Assembly: GCA_002898935.1 (NCBI GenBank)
Contig: BEII01000072.1
Span: forward strand, 1-7,519
Direction of reading: 5' to 3'
Length of the DNA stretch: 7,519 bases
From: a bacterium HR32
GTDB lineage: Bacteria > Sysuimicrobiota > Sysuimicrobiia > Sysuimicrobiales > Sysuimicrobiaceae
The translations under genes were made by a program, and so were the position numbers. Positions within the stretch are counted from its first letter, which is position 1, and each line of letters starts with the position of its first letter. Of the stretch, positions 7,339 through 7,519 are shown in pieces. The notes under the pieces were generated by a model that was not told where the DNA came from, made no database searches, and saw only the letters and a list, made by a program, of their open reading frames with translations.

Positions 7339-7519
7339 GTGCGGGGGAGGTGGGTGTGGTTGGCGATCCTGACCGTGGTGGTGACCCAGGCCGCTTCGAG
7401 TCAGGACCTGGTGGCGGCCGCGAAGCGCGAGGGCCGGCTGGTGTTGTACGGTTCCCTCACCACCTTGGACGTGGTCAACAAGATCTTCGAGAGCCGGTAC
7501 GGAGTCCCGGTGGAGTACT
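7339..7519 (+). CDS. Extracellular solute-binding protein of an ABC importer, N-terminal part
   Basis: The first 60 codons of a periplasmic or lipid-free binding protein are visible before the window ends. A short basic start (MRGRW) is followed by a hydrophobic stretch (VWLAILTVVVTQA) and ASS-Q, a plausible signal peptide with cleavage near residue 20. Mature sequence DLVAAAKREGRLVLYGS followed by FESRYGVPVEY is typical of iron(III)-type (FbpA/AfuA-like) binding proteins, whose N-terminus reads 'A..EG.LV.Y.S'. GTG 7339 is preferred as start because GGAGG (7326-7330) lies eight bases upstream; the in-frame GTG at 7330 overlaps that site. It probably starts a rightward transporter operon that may use a permease like the one at the left edge. 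The ligand is unknown; members of this group also bind organic anions. Confidence 0.85.
   Translation, partial: MRGRWVWLAILTVVVTQAASSQDLVAAAKREGRLVLYGSLTTLDVVNKIFESRYGVPVEY

Overview
The window is very GC-rich (about 70% by eye), densely coded, and uses GTG and TTG starts freely. It looks like a bacterial chromosome segment from a high-GC lineage rich in ABC transporters and in genes for small organic acids or aromatic compounds (for example Rokubacteria-, Armatimonadota- or Chloroflexi-like groups, or a high-GC proteobacterium). The sequence alone does not settle the phylum, and I saw no rRNA, tRNA, CRISPR array or insertion sequence.

Layout. At the left edge the end of an ABC permease gene runs rightward (2-391). 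It meets, tail to tail with only 5 bases between, a long leftward gene train. Read in its own direction from the right, the train is: a nickel/cobalt transporter-like membrane protein (6949-6251); a 111-base gap with two adjacent inverted repeats; a flavin-dependent aromatic hydroxylase (6139-4499); a class II aldolase/decarboxylase (4471-3728); a doubly truncated, frameshifted remnant of a 4,5-dihydroxyphthalate decarboxylase-like gene (3721-3301); a thiamine-diphosphate enzyme (3304-1541); and an ABC ATPase of the iron(III)/polyamine type (1485-397). A 389-base non-coding stretch follows to the right. It holds a plausible sigma70-type promoter for the leftward train and the 3' tail of what looks like a lost molybdenum-hydroxylase flavoprotein gene. 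At the right edge a rightward solute-binding protein gene begins (7339 onward).

How the genes may work together. Hydroxylase, metal-dependent aldolase/decarboxylase, dihydroxyphthalate decarboxylase-like remnant and TDP enzyme, cotranscribed with an importer ATPase, look like a catabolic cluster for an aromatic or related carboxylic acid: uptake, ring hydroxylation, then C-C cleavage or decarboxylation. The substrate cannot be read from the sequence. The most notable points are the decayed decarboxylase inside an otherwise intact operon, a Glu in place of the usual metal-binding Asp in the TDP motif, the ABC transporter parts lying on opposite strands, and a palindrome built around the two facing stop codons.
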